Source: CAZGHS01 sp964525495
GTDB lineage: Bacteria; Patescibacteriota; Microgenomatia; JALYQM01
DNA length: 64,000 bases
Direction of reading: 5' to 3'
Assembly (NCBI GenBank): GCA_964525495.1
Contig: CAZGHS010000007.1
Span: forward strand, 8,282-72,281
The position numbers were made by a program, and so were the translations under genes. Below the pieces are notes generated by a model that saw only the letters and a program-made list of their open reading frames with translations, was not told the DNA's origin and made no database searches. Of the stretch, positions 9,319 through 19,000 are shown in pieces. The first letter of the stretch is position 1, and every line of letters starts with the position of its first letter.

Positions 9319-11265
9319 ATGAACAAACTAACTGGTGATCAAATCCGCCAAAAGTACTTAGAATTCTTTAAAAAACGTGGTCATGCAATCATCCCTTCCG
9401 CACCACTTGTACCTCAGAACGATCCGACCACACTTTTCACTAGTTCCGGGATGCAACCAATGATTCCATTTTTATTAGGCGAAAAACATCCAGAAGGCAC
9501 ACGCATTGTGGACTCTCAGCGCTGTTTTCGAGCTGAAGACATAGAAGAAGTAGGGGATAATCGCCATACAACTGCCTTTGAAATGCTTGGCAATTGGTCA
9601 CTCGGTGACTATTTCAAAAAAGAGCAGCTACCGTGGTTATTCGAATTTCTAACCAAAGACCTGCAACTTGATCCTAACAGAATCTATGTTTCAGTTTTTA
9701 GCGGTAATAACGAAATTCCACGAGATAATGAAGCGGTAGGCATTTGGAAAGAAATATTTAACCAAGTCGGTATAACTGCTCAAGATGTTGAAGATTCCAG
9801 CACAAAAGGTATGCAGAGCGGTCGCATTTTCTATTACCCTGAAAAGAAAAACTGGTGGTCACGTTCTGGTGTTCCTTCTAAAATGCCTGTAGGAGAACCA
9901 GGCGGACCTGACTCTGAAGTATTCTATGAGTTTGACTATATAGAACACGACCAAGCTTACGGGGAAGTTTGTCACGTTAACTGTGATTGCGGACGGTATA
10001 TCGAATTAGGAAACTCAGTCTTCATGCAGTATCAGAAACAGTCAGATGGATCTTTCAAAGAACTTGCTCAGAAAAATATTGATTATGGAGGAGGCCTTGA
10101 GCGCATTCTCGCAGCAGTTCAGGATACCCCTGATGTTTTTGAAACAGATTTATTCAGTCCAATAATCAAAAAAATAGAGGAGATATCAGGCAAAGAATAT
10201 AAAGGAGAAAACCAGAAAGCATTTCGAATCATCGCAGATCATATCAAAGCATCAGTTATGCTTGCATCTGATGGCGTTTTTCCATCAAATAAAGCGCAAG
10301 GCTATATGATGAGACGGCTTATCCGTCGAGCAGTTAGTGCAGGAAATACGCTAGAAATTCAAAATAATTTTACCGCTGATATAGTCTCCATAGTTCAGGA
10401 TATGTATAAGGATCTCTATCAGCATGTAAATGATTCAAAAATAAATGAATTAATCTCAGAAGAAGAGTCAAAGTTTAGAAAAACTCTTCACGCGGCTCTA
10501 TCAGAAGTTAACAAATATTTAAAACCACAAATAGAAGTAAGGGTCGATGAGTTGGCTCAAAAAGCATTTGATTTCTATCAGTCCTTAGGTTTACCTAGTG
10601 ACATATTCTTAGATGAAGTAGAAAAGCATTTTGTAGGAAAAATTAATTTAGATATCCGTCAGGAAATCCAGGAGAAATACTACGTGCTCTTCAAAGCCCA
10701 TCAAGACCTGTCCCGATCGTCATCTGCAGGTATGTTCAAAGGAGGACTCGCAGACCAGTCAGAGATCGTTACGCAGTACCACACAGCCACTCATCTATTG
10801 CATCAAGCATTGCGAACAATTCTTGGCGAGCATGTATTTCAAAAAGGCTCCAATATCACAGCAGATCGTCTGAGATTTGACTTTTCCCACACAGAGCGCC
10901 TGACGCCAGAGCAACTCAGCAGGGTAGAGGAGATCGTCAATCAAAAAATCCAACAAAAACTCCCTGTATATTTTCAAAACATGGCGCTCGAGATTGGCCG
11001 TCAAACAGGTGCAATCGGTCTTTTTGGTGAAAAATATCCAGATATGGTCAAAGTATATACAATTGGGCCAAAGCCTGAGTCGGGGAGAGTAGGGGAGACG
11101 GTCCAGAGTGTCGACGAAGTGGTACAAAGAGACGCAGTTTACTCTCGAGAATTCTGTGGCGGCCCTCACGTTTCTAATACCGAAGAAATTAAAGGTAGAT
11201 TCAAAATACAAAAAGACGAAAAAATCGCAAAAGACGTAGTTCGTATCAAAGCAGTGCTAGAATAA
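9319..11265 (+). CDS. alaS: Alanyl-tRNA synthetase, short form
   Basis: 648 residues against about 875 in E. coli. The class II catalytic domain is at the N terminus (TSSGMQPMIPF, motif 2 RCFRAEDIE, and NYGGGLER-like IDYGGGLER near 256). The editing domain follows, with both zinc-ligand motifs: HTATHLLH (about 493-500) and CGGPH (about 612-616). The C-terminal C-Ala domain and the oligomerisation coiled coil of canonical AlaRS are missing, since the protein ends about 35 residues after the CGGPH motif. It charges tRNA-Ala and should still hydrolyse mischarged Ser/Gly-tRNA-Ala. A TATAAT sits six bases before the ATG. The LD-carboxypeptidase starts four bases after it. Confidence 0.95.
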   Translation: MNKLTGDQIRQKYLEFFKKRGHAIIPSAPLVPQNDPTTLFTSSGMQPMIPFLLGEKHPEGTRIVDSQRCFRAEDIEEVGDNRHTTAFEMLGNWSLGDYFKKEQLPWLFEFLTKDLQLDPNRIYVSVFSGNNEIPRDNEAVGIWKEIFNQVGITAQDVEDSSTKGMQSGRIFYYPEKKNWWSRSGVPSKMPVGEPGGPDSEVFYEFDYIEHDQAYGEVCHVNCDCGRYIELGNSVFMQYQKQSDGSFKELAQKNIDYGGGLERILAAVQDTPDVFETDLFSPIIKKIEEISGKEYKGENQKAFRIIADHIKASVMLASDGVFPSNKAQGYMMRRLIRRAVSAGNTLEIQNNFTADIVSIVQDMYKDLYQHVNDSKINELISEEESKFRKTLHAALSEVNKYLKPQIEVRVDELAQKAFDFYQSLGLPSDIFLDEVEKHFVGKINLDIRQEIQEKYYVLFKAHQDLSRSSSAGMFKGGLADQSEIVTQYHTATHLLHQALRTILGEHVFQKGSNITADRLRFDFSHTERLTPEQLSRVEEIVNQKIQQKLPVYFQNMALEIGRQTGAIGLFGEKYPDMVKVYTIGPKPESGRVGETVQSVDEVVQRDAVYSREFCGGPHVSNTEEIKGRFKIQKDEKIAKDVVRIKAVLE

Positions 11266-11269
11266 CTAC

Positions 11270-12256
11270 ATGAACAAGATTATTCCACAGAAACTAAAGC
11301 ACGGAGACGTCGTAAGAATAATTACTCCGTCTGGCTCTCTCGCATCCAAAACGCCGGAAGAAGTACAAGTAGCTCAGAAGCAGTTCGAAGAGCTCGGACT
11401 AAAAGTGACCTATGGAAAGTCTATATACGAATCAGACATGCTTACATCTTCCTCAACAAACTCTCGACTACAAGATCTTCATGAGGCATTTGCAGATAAA
11501 AATATCAAAGCAATAATCTGTGCAAAAGGTGGATTTAATGCCAACCAACTACTAGATCAAATAGACTATGAACTCATAAAAAATAATCCCAAAATTATAT
11601 GTGGTTACTCAGATATTACTGCCCTCAATGTTGCAATATATGCCAAGACAGGACTAGTCACCTATATGTCGCCAACATTTTCAAGCTTTACCCACGGCAC
11701 AATAGATCCGTATACCCTCAGCTATTTTAAGAAAGCTTTATTCACCAATGACGAATACGAAGTAACACCATCAGAGAGCTATAAGGATTGGACTAATATA
11801 GATGAGAACGGAGTAGAAATGGAAATTAAAAACGAAGGATATTGGATCATCAATGAAGGAGAAGCCAACGGCACACTTATTGCAGAGAACCTTTGTACTC
11901 TGAATTTACTACAGGGAACGGAATATTTTCCTGATATCACAAACGCAATTCTTTTTATTGAAGATGATTACGAGTCTAAAGAAGGCAATTTTCTCAGGGA
12001 TCTTCAGTCTCTACTCCAACAACAAAATGCCCACACCATTCAAGGTCTTGTGATAGGAAGGTTTCAGAAAGCAAGCAACATAGACAAAGAAAAACTCATC
12101 TATATGTTAAGCACATTTCCACAACTAAAAAAAATACCGATCATAGCCAATATCGATTTTGGTCATACCGAACCAAGAATAACAATGCCTGTCGGTGCAA
12201 ACGCTAAAATAAGCGGGCGAAACAATAAAATACATATAGGTATTCAGAATAGATAA
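11270..12256 (+). CDS. Peptidase S66, LD-carboxypeptidase/MccF-like
   Basis: 328 residues. The N-terminal GDVVRIITPSGS motif and the nucleophile elbow GYSDITALN (Ser about residue 116) are diagnostic of S66 serine peptidases, and the C-terminal GHTEPRITMPVGA holds the catalytic His of the Ser-Glu-His triad. S66 enzymes remove the terminal D-alanine of muropeptide tetrapeptides (LdcA) or hydrolyse microcin C-like acyl-sulfamates (MccF). No signal peptide, so it is cytoplasmic. The gene follows alaS by four bases, suggesting co-transcription. Cell-wall recycling fits the mltG/ddl/alr run further on, but an MccF-like self-immunity role cannot be excluded. Confidence 0.88.
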   Translation: MNKIIPQKLKHGDVVRIITPSGSLASKTPEEVQVAQKQFEELGLKVTYGKSIYESDMLTSSSTNSRLQDLHEAFADKNIKAIICAKGGFNANQLLDQIDYELIKNNPKIICGYSDITALNVAIYAKTGLVTYMSPTFSSFTHGTIDPYTLSYFKKALFTNDEYEVTPSESYKDWTNIDENGVEMEIKNEGYWIINEGEANGTLIAENLCTLNLLQGTEYFPDITNAILFIEDDYESKEGNFLRDLQSLLQQQNAHTIQGLVIGRFQKASNIDKEKLIYMLSTFPQLKKIPIIANIDFGHTEPRITMPVGANAKISGRNNKIHIGIQNR

Positions 12257-12258
12257 GG

Positions 12259-12288
12259 TTGACAAGACGGACGTCAAACTCGTACCAT
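12259..12288 (+). promoter_or_regulatory. Promoter of the LPKAG surface protein
   Basis: TTGACA (12259-12264), 18 bases, TACCAT (12283-12288), then seven bases to ATG 12296. A consensus -35 is present, and the spacing predicts a leaderless or nearly leaderless mRNA. Confidence 0.65.
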
Positions 12289-12295
12289 ATTGTAT

Positions 12296-13291
12296 ATGAG
12301 TGATTCTGCCCAAAATCTCAACGCATTTTCTGCAAAAAATAATTTTGATAACTCCCAAAAAAAGAAATTATCTAAATCTAAAATAATCTTACCGTTAATA
12401 TTAATTGGATCATTATTGTTAGGCTTAGGGGGATATTTAGCGTACCGAAGTAATGTCCTACAAGGATTACGCACTTCAGAAAATACTTTTGCCTCATTTC
12501 CATCAGGCCTAGAAGTAGAGCCAACTTCTGGAAATTGGAATAAACCGGAAAAATTTCGTATAAAAAACGTAGGCAGCAATCAAGTAACCGTATCATGGTT
12601 CCTAGATTGTTGGGATACAAAGGTATGTTCAGATAGCGTAGGAAATAGCGTACTCAGTCCAGGTCAATCATTTGAACAAGGGTTAGGATATATCTGTTCT
12701 AAATGGCAATTAGATATAACGACTAAACCTGTAAACCCGCCATGGCAAAGTCCTAACGACATCCCAGACAATTTCCAATGGGAATGGGGAGGTGTATCAG
12801 AAAAATCTAATACCTGCACTCAGACTCCTGTTCCTACAGCCAACCCAACCGGCACACCTGTGGCAACTCCCGTAATAACACCAAACGGTAGCCCGAGTGG
12901 AACTCCTAAATCATCCGGCACACCTAAGCCAACTGCGACCCCAACCGGTACGCCAGTACCATCAGGTTCTCCGCCAATCGGTGGACCATCATCAACTCCA
13001 ACTTCTGTACCAACTGCAACTCCTACGGGTACACCAGTTCCAACAGCAAGCCCGACCCCTGGTCCAACAGAACCTGGTTCCACACCTACCCCGACTCCTG
13101 GTCCGACAAATCCACCAACTGAGGTCGCAAATGCTACATCGACTCCTCAACCAGAACAACCAACAGCGGTTGCCAACGCTGAACAGTTACCTAAAGCAGG
13201 TATAGAGTCTTACACAAACTATCTGATATTCTTAGCCATCCTCGCACTAGTTACTGGAGTAGGTGTATTACGGAAAAAGAAGACGTATTAA
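12296..13291 (+). CDS. Secreted surface protein with LPKAG sortase signal
   Basis: 331 residues from ATG 12296. Order: cytoplasmic N-tail, transmembrane/signal helix (about 32-48), a globular extracytoplasmic domain of about 110 residues with several cysteines and tryptophans, a long linker of P-T-G-T-P-type repeats (about 180-280), then LPKAG followed by a hydrophobic helix and an RKKK tail. That last tripartite layout is a cell-wall sorting signal for sortase; Thr/Pro repeats are likely O-glycosylated stalks. No sortase gene is in the window. The start two codons upstream (TTG 12290) is rejected because it would lie inside the promoter spacing. The globular domain is not recognised. Confidence 0.85.
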   Translation: MSDSAQNLNAFSAKNNFDNSQKKKLSKSKIILPLILIGSLLLGLGGYLAYRSNVLQGLRTSENTFASFPSGLEVEPTSGNWNKPEKFRIKNVGSNQVTVSWFLDCWDTKVCSDSVGNSVLSPGQSFEQGLGYICSKWQLDITTKPVNPPWQSPNDIPDNFQWEWGGVSEKSNTCTQTPVPTANPTGTPVATPVITPNGSPSGTPKSSGTPKPTATPTGTPVPSGSPPIGGPSSTPTSVPTATPTGTPVPTASPTPGPTEPGSTPTPTPGPTNPPTEVANATSTPQPEQPTAVANAEQLPKAGIESYTNYLIFLAILALVTGVGVLRKKKTY

Positions 13292-13294
13292 GAA

Positions 13295-13324
13295 TTGCAC
13301 GCTAGCATAAGCTTTTGGTACAAT
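13295..13324 (+). promoter_or_regulatory. Promoter of lysS
   Basis: TTGCAC (13295-13300), 18 bases, TACAAT (13319-13324), six bases, ATG 13331. This fixes the lysS start at 13331, since the alternative upstream start would lie on the -35. Confidence 0.7.
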
Positions 13325-13330
13325 CCACGC

Positions 13331-15511
13331 ATGTCAACAATCGATGAAATCTATCAAATTCGTCTACAAAAGCTAAACGATCTTCGCCAAAAAGGCGTGG
13401 ACGTTTACCCTACAAAATTTGAACACGATAATGCTATCAAACCAATACTAGATAATTTTCAAAAATTTGAAGGAGTAATTGTTTCAACCGCCGGTAGAGT
13501 AATGTCATGGCGTGAGCACGGAAAGTCAGTGTTCGGTCACCTACAGGACGAAACTGGCCAGATGCAAATATATCTCAAAATAGACGATATTGGAGAAGAA
13601 AAGTATGAGAATCTTAAATATCTCGACGTTGGAGATATTATCGGAGTTAAAGGTACCGTCTTCAAAACACACCGTGGCGAAACAACGATTCTCGTAAAAG
13701 ATTGGCAACTACTCACAAAATCACTTCGACCACTTCCAGATAAATGGGAAGGTCTACAGGATAAAGAGCTCAGGCTTCGCAAAAGATATCTCGATCTTCT
13801 CGTAAACGAAGACACACGCAAGATATTCAAAACCCGCCATGATATTGTTCGCGGTATTCGTGAATTTTTAGATAAAAAAGGTCTAACCGAAGTCGAAGTG
13901 CCTATATTACAACCACTATACGGCGGAGCAAATGCAAAACCATTCACAACACATATCAACTCATTAAACAGTCTTGCATATCTCAAGATAGCATCAGAGC
14001 TTTACCTCAAACGGTTAGTCGTAGGTGGCCTCGGGGGTGTGTATGATATCTCCAAAAACTTCCGTAACGAAGGTGTAGATCAAACGCATTATTTCGAGTT
14101 CACAATGCTCGAAGCGTACATTCCATACATGGATTACCAGCAAATGATGGATCTACTTGAAGAAATGATGAGATACATCGCAATGGATGTACTCAAAACA
14201 GAGATCGTAAAAGTTTTGGATACCAGCGTCAATCTCAATCAAGAGTGGAAACGCATCACCATGACTGATTTAATCAAGCAAGATCAAGGAATAGACGTAA
14301 ATAGCATGTCAGATTCAGAATTGCTTACCTACGCAAAATCAAACAAAATAGATCTTGAAGGCAATACTCGTCGAGGTGAAATCATTTTCTATATATTCGA
14401 CAAAATATCTGCTAAAAAATTAATCAACCCAACTTGGGTGTATGATTACCCGTTTGAAGTATGCCCTTTATCAAAACGCAATTTTGATCGCCCAGAGATC
14501 GCCGAACGGTTTGAACTATATATCGGTGGAAAAGAAGTAATGGATGGTTGGTCAGAAAAAAACGATCCCATCGATCAGCGCGCATCATTTGAAGCAGAGA
14601 ACTACAGAAAACTTGATGCTGAATCTGAAGCAGCACAACCAATTGATGAAGATTTTATTGAGGCAATGGAATACGGTATGCCTCCAACTGCAGGAGTAGG
14701 CGTGGGTATTGAAAGACTCACTGAATTCTTTACTAATGTCTGGGTCATCCAAGAAACAATACTCTTTCCATTCAAAAAGCCAGTGATCGAAGAGTCAGAA
14801 GACGGTGCACTGCTTTCAATCGACAAAAGAATATTTGAAAACCATCCAGATTATATGATGGGAGTAGTAATAGTAACTGACATTCAAACAACAGAAAGCT
14901 CAGAAGAAGTAAAACAATTACTCCAATCAGAGCAACAAAGAATCAAGTCAGAGTTGACAGAAGAAACACTAAAATCAAACGAGAAAATAAACACATGGCG
15001 CGAAGCATACAGAAAATTTGGATCAAAGCCCAGTGAATACCGATCATCAGTTGAAAATCTACCGCGAATGATTCTCAAAGGTCGCGAGCTGCATTCACAA
15101 AATTCCCTCGTCGATATCTACAACTATATCTCGCTCAAAAACATGCTCCCGGTTGGTGGCGAAGACTTGGATTTAATCGACGGCACAATAAAACTCGCAT
15201 ACGCATCACACAACGAAGCGCCAGTTAAATTGCTCGGCGATGACAAAGAAGAGTCACCATACGAAGGTGAAATAATTTATAAGGACGACAAGTCAGCAAT
15301 CTGTCGTCGTTGGAATTGGCGCGAAGTTGATCGATCAAAACTTACAAGTAATACTAAAAATGCAATTCTCATAATCGAAGCGCTTGCACCAACCACTAAA
15401 GAAGAAATTGAAAAAGCAACCAAAGAGCTAGCACAGTTAATTAATACGCACACAAAAGCAAATGTTCGGATTGAGATTTTAGATAAATCAAAAAAGACCG
15501 TATCAAAATAA
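13331..15511 (+). CDS. lysS: Lysyl-tRNA synthetase (class II) fused to a B3/4 domain
   Basis: 726 residues, about 230 longer than normal LysRS. Residues 1-483 are a class IIb LysRS: OB-fold anticodon-binding domain (about 30-140), then the catalytic core with motif 2 FRNEGVDQTH and motif 3 GVGIERLTEFF, ending at the usual ILFPF. Residues about 484-726 form an extra domain with GRELHSQNSLVDIYNY and LPVGGEDLDLIDG, the pattern of B3/4 domains, which in PheRS beta edit Tyr-tRNA-Phe and also occur as stand-alone proteins. A fused hydrolytic domain would give LysRS an editing function it normally lacks; this is inference. A leaderless promoter precedes the ATG. Confidence 0.9.
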   Translation: MSTIDEIYQIRLQKLNDLRQKGVDVYPTKFEHDNAIKPILDNFQKFEGVIVSTAGRVMSWREHGKSVFGHLQDETGQMQIYLKIDDIGEEKYENLKYLDVGDIIGVKGTVFKTHRGETTILVKDWQLLTKSLRPLPDKWEGLQDKELRLRKRYLDLLVNEDTRKIFKTRHDIVRGIREFLDKKGLTEVEVPILQPLYGGANAKPFTTHINSLNSLAYLKIASELYLKRLVVGGLGGVYDISKNFRNEGVDQTHYFEFTMLEAYIPYMDYQQMMDLLEEMMRYIAMDVLKTEIVKVLDTSVNLNQEWKRITMTDLIKQDQGIDVNSMSDSELLTYAKSNKIDLEGNTRRGEIIFYIFDKISAKKLINPTWVYDYPFEVCPLSKRNFDRPEIAERFELYIGGKEVMDGWSEKNDPIDQRASFEAENYRKLDAESEAAQPIDEDFIEAMEYGMPPTAGVGVGIERLTEFFTNVWVIQETILFPFKKPVIEESEDGALLSIDKRIFENHPDYMMGVVIVTDIQTTESSEEVKQLLQSEQQRIKSELTEETLKSNEKINTWREAYRKFGSKPSEYRSSVENLPRMILKGRELHSQNSLVDIYNYISLKNMLPVGGEDLDLIDGTIKLAYASHNEAPVKLLGDDKEESPYEGEIIYKDDKSAICRRWNWREVDRSKLTSNTKNAILIIEALAPTTKEEIEKATKELAQLINTHTKANVRIEILDKSKKTVSK

Positions 15512-15549
15512 TGTAACCGCCTCTTGTTTTTTTATTCAGCTTGCTTTCA

Positions 15550-15555
15550 TACTAT
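15550..15555 (+). promoter_or_regulatory. -10 element of the PA14 surface protein gene
   Basis: TACTAT, six bases, ATG 15562. TTGTTT at 15524-15529 is a possible but poorly spaced -35 (20 bases). Confidence 0.5.
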
Positions 15556-15561
15556 AGATAT

Positions 15562-18500
15562 ATGCCTAAAATAGCAGCGTATTCTAAAAGTACGAGCAAA
15601 AAGAATTTTAAAAAGTATCTCTCACATTTCTTAATTGTTGCAGTTGCTCTTTTACTGACCGTTCCTCTACTTAAGTCACAAAATTTAATTTCTATGTTAC
15701 AAAAAACAGAAAATAATAGTGCTGCTGCTATTTCCTGTCAAGGTCAGTTCAATATCGGAGTATCATTAAATGGAAATAGTCCTACAAGTGCAATCACTGT
15801 TCCGCGCACTGTGCCACGATATTATCTTCACTTAACATCTGGTGGTCAAAACTGCAGTAATCAATTTGAAGTACTTGCATCTCTCTGTGATTTAAATGGT
15901 GCTAACTGCAGTACGCCAGCCCAAACTAGTCCTTTTGGCCTTTTTAGAAGCAATAGTAACGGGATAGCTCGTTTAGATTTATTTCCATTCAAAATAGGTG
16001 GCGACGGAAAAATGTCACCGTGGTCGGAAACTACTGCACAAGATGGCATATATAAACTACAGTTTAGACCATATTTAGGTACATCTTCAAATAACATTGC
16101 GTGGAGTAATCAGGTCTCAGTTACCATTAACAACACACTATCCAATACAGCCTCAGTTCCTCCAAATCAAAACATGCTCGACTACATCGTATATCGCCCT
16201 GGTGATACATATATATATGATTCAATTAGTATTCGTAAAAACGCTGCAGGAACTGTTGACACGCAAACATATAAATCTCGCTTACAATTAGAACAGGAAA
16301 GATTAATTTGTGGAATACGGGTTACTCCGTGGAGATTTACAAAAAACAATATGCGTGCCTACTGGGAACCACATACTACTGACAGTTTCCGCAATCTTCG
16401 TTGGATGATTACTTCACCGAACTTCGCTGCATCAAGTTCCACAGGAACTGTAGTTCCAGTTGTAAACGACAATTTTATCTGGGGTCTGCGCGACAAACTG
16501 TACTATCACAAACCAATAGGTTCAGCAGAGACGTATCAGACTGACGATATGGGATTACGGGATATTAATCCTAATCAGTACATGTATGGCGTATTTTTCG
16601 GAAGCGTAAACGGACGCCTCCCAGCATACTCTCTTGCTCAAAAGTCACAAAGCATACCATTCCTCTCAGCATCAACAGGGGAGTCAAACTATTTTGAAGG
16701 GGACAGAGATAATCCTAATACTACAGGATCTGCATGTCCGCCATATATGGTAGATCCGAAACCTCGATACGGTGGTAGTTGGATGTATCGTGTCGAAAAA
16801 GACAGCATTACTACTCCTGCTGGTACATATAGCGATGTTGCCCGCATCGACTATTTTGAAAGTACAGGTGAAAGAGTAAATCCATTCACTGACAACGATC
16901 CTTTCCTAAGAGAGTCCTGGTACTATGCCAAAGGGATTGGCTTGGTTGAAGTTAGAGGAAAGTTATATAACGGGGTAATGTTCAACGAGAATGGGGTAAG
17001 TACTCAAATCAAAAAATGCAGTGCAGATTCAGATTGTTTGAACGACACAATAGAACAACCCTTTACTCGCATGACTTTACGCCAATATTTCCCAAGTACA
17101 ACTCAATTTAATGCACAAGTCAGCAAAGACGGAAGTTCCTATACAACTGAAATCGCAACAACACCTTCGGCAGGTTACTTTATTAAAGTTTCTCCAGGCT
17201 ACACAGGTTATCTAGAAGTAATAGAATCTAATACCATTTCAAAATGGGTATGGGTTGAAAATGGAGTAGGAAAACTCGATCTTCCTGCATCCATACAAAG
17301 AAGGAAATATGTTGCACGAGTCAGGATATGGGCTCCAAACGACAAGTTTGATAACGAACAATTACTTAATAACTATAATGCTCCATGGTCAAACGAAGTA
17401 GTTGTAACCGTTTCAGATACGTTGCCTAATAGATTACCTACAGGAAATTTTGATAGCGCAACTTCGAGTGGAGGCGCAATACGTGTTAGCGGATGGAGCT
17501 ATGATCCTGACCAAAGTGCACAAACCAACATGATACGAATTTATAACGGCACCACAAAAATCTCAGAATTCTATACGAATTCACCTCGACCCGATGTTAA
17601 TAGCGCATATGGTATAACAGGAAATCATGGTTTTGATGCAAGTCTTACAGGTCAAACGGGAACAATAACGTTGAAAGTTGTCGCAGTAGACATCACAACC
17701 GGTCAAGAGGTCGAACTAGGTAATTCTCCTCGCACTGTAACAGTTTCAGGAAGCCAAACTAATCGCACACCAACCGGTACAGTAACATCTGTTACTTCTC
17801 CCGCTCTTAACACGCTAAGTATTCAAGGAAATGCTCAAGACCCAGATACGGCTACAACACCAGTCACCGTAACAATCTACGATAATGGAGCGACCATAAA
17901 AGTAATAAGTGGTCCTACATTCACGCAAATACTTACAGGAATAGTAGCAGGCACGCATACCATCCGCGTAACCGCACGCGATACGACCACTAATCAAGAA
18001 GTCGATCTCACTGGTTCACCAAAACAAGTTGTAGTGCAAGGTGAAACAGCACTACCTCCTGTTGCAGTTGGACAGGTAACTGCATCATGTAACGCCACTG
18101 GAACTCAAGCAACCATAAATTGGACATCATCATCACGGGCAACTAATTACTTATTCCGCGCCGATCGACAAAAAACTCCTGGAGGAGCAACAGACGGATG
18201 GATCGGGACATGCCCTTTCACCACAGCAGGCGGAGGAGATGTCTGTCTTAACGGACTCACAACAACAAGCCAAAGCATAACGACTAATCCAAATACTCCC
18301 TACAATGTCTGGGTACACGCAGTAAATGATTACGGTATTTCTACATCAACAAATGTACTAACCAATGGATCTCCAACATTTACTTGTAACGTCGCTTCTA
18401 GCACACCAGTTCCTACTCTAGCGCCAACGGGTACACCACGCACAACTGCCAGCCCAAAACCAACAGACGCTCCAAATCCATCAAAGACACCAGTCGCAAC

Positions 18501-18993
18501 CAAAGCACCGTCTCCAAAGCCTACACCTGTCAAAACACCGACTCCATCCCAGTCGCCAATCATTGCAGGCAATGGATTAAAAGCCGATTATTATGACAAC
18601 ATAAACTTTACAAATCTAGAACGAACCAAAACAGACGCAAAAATAGATTTTGACTGGGATGACGACGAACCAATAAATGGTGTAGACGACGACACTTTCT
18701 CTGTACGATGGACAGGCTCAGTAATGCCAGCAAATTCAGAACAATATAGATTCTATACGCAATCTGACGATGGCGTACGACTCTGGATAAATAACACGTT
18801 GATTATCGACAATTGGAGCAATCATCGAGTAACCGAAAATTCTGGAGTAATAACCCTCGCTGCTGGAAAGAAATATCCTATTCGACTAGATTATTTTGAA
18901 AACAAAGGCGATGCAGTAATGAAATTGTTCTGGAGAGCTAACTCTTGGGATAGCAAACAAATAATTCCACAGAAGAACTTATTTACACAGTAG
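15562..18993 (+). CDS. Large secreted PA14-domain surface protein
   Basis: 1143 residues from ATG 15562. An N-terminal helix (about 22-40) acts as signal or anchor. A cysteine-containing ectodomain of about 570 residues follows, not recognised. Then come two tandem beta-sandwich modules (about 625-730 and 735-835), the first with GWSYDPDQ and RPDVNSAYG signatures, both ending near a TTxQEV(D/E)L motif and so probably a duplicated Ig-like unit. Next are a fibronectin-III-like domain (about 840-940), a Thr/Pro/Lys-rich linker (about 945-995), and a C-terminal PA14 domain (about 1000-1140) with the typical GLKADYYDN start and YRFYTQSDDGVRLWIN core. PA14 domains bind carbohydrate. Probably an adhesin or glycan-binding stalk; no sorting signal at the end. 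Confidence 0.85.
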   Translation: MPKIAAYSKSTSKKNFKKYLSHFLIVAVALLLTVPLLKSQNLISMLQKTENNSAAAISCQGQFNIGVSLNGNSPTSAITVPRTVPRYYLHLTSGGQNCSNQFEVLASLCDLNGANCSTPAQTSPFGLFRSNSNGIARLDLFPFKIGGDGKMSPWSETTAQDGIYKLQFRPYLGTSSNNIAWSNQVSVTINNTLSNTASVPPNQNMLDYIVYRPGDTYIYDSISIRKNAAGTVDTQTYKSRLQLEQERLICGIRVTPWRFTKNNMRAYWEPHTTDSFRNLRWMITSPNFAASSSTGTVVPVVNDNFIWGLRDKLYYHKPIGSAETYQTDDMGLRDINPNQYMYGVFFGSVNGRLPAYSLAQKSQSIPFLSASTGESNYFEGDRDNPNTTGSACPPYMVDPKPRYGGSWMYRVEKDSITTPAGTYSDVARIDYFESTGERVNPFTDNDPFLRESWYYAKGIGLVEVRGKLYNGVMFNENGVSTQIKKCSADSDCLNDTIEQPFTRMTLRQYFPSTTQFNAQVSKDGSSYTTEIATTPSAGYFIKVSPGYTGYLEVIESNTISKWVWVENGVGKLDLPASIQRRKYVARVRIWAPNDKFDNEQLLNNYNAPWSNEVVVTVSDTLPNRLPTGNFDSATSSGGAIRVSGWSYDPDQSAQTNMIRIYNGTTKISEFYTNSPRPDVNSAYGITGNHGFDASLTGQTGTITLKVVAVDITTGQEVELGNSPRTVTVSGSQTNRTPTGTVTSVTSPALNTLSIQGNAQDPDTATTPVTVTIYDNGATIKVISGPTFTQILTGIVAGTHTIRVTARDTTTNQEVDLTGSPKQVVVQGETALPPVAVGQVTASCNATGTQATINWTSSSRATNYLFRADRQKTPGGATDGWIGTCPFTTAGGGDVCLNGLTTTSQSITTNPNTPYNVWVHAVNDYGISTSTNVLTNGSPTFTCNVASSTPVPTLAPTGTPRTTASPKPTDAPNPSKTPVATKAPSPKPTPVKTPTPSQSPIIAGNGLKADYYDNINFTNLERTKTDAKIDFDWDDDEPINGVDDDTFSVRWTGSVMPANSEQYRFYTQSDDGVRLWINNTLIIDNWSNHRVTENSGVITLAAGKKYPIRLDYFENKGDAVMKLFWRANSWDSKQIIPQKNLFTQ

Positions 18994-19000
18994 GCGCATT

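Noticed and set aside
12820..13083. Gly/Val-rich 87-residue minus-strand ORF
   Set aside because: Mirror of the Thr/Pro-repeat codons of the LPKAG protein.
13295..13330. Upstream start of lysS
   Set aside because: It would begin on the -35 of a well-formed promoter; the ATG 13331 gives the normal LysRS N terminus.
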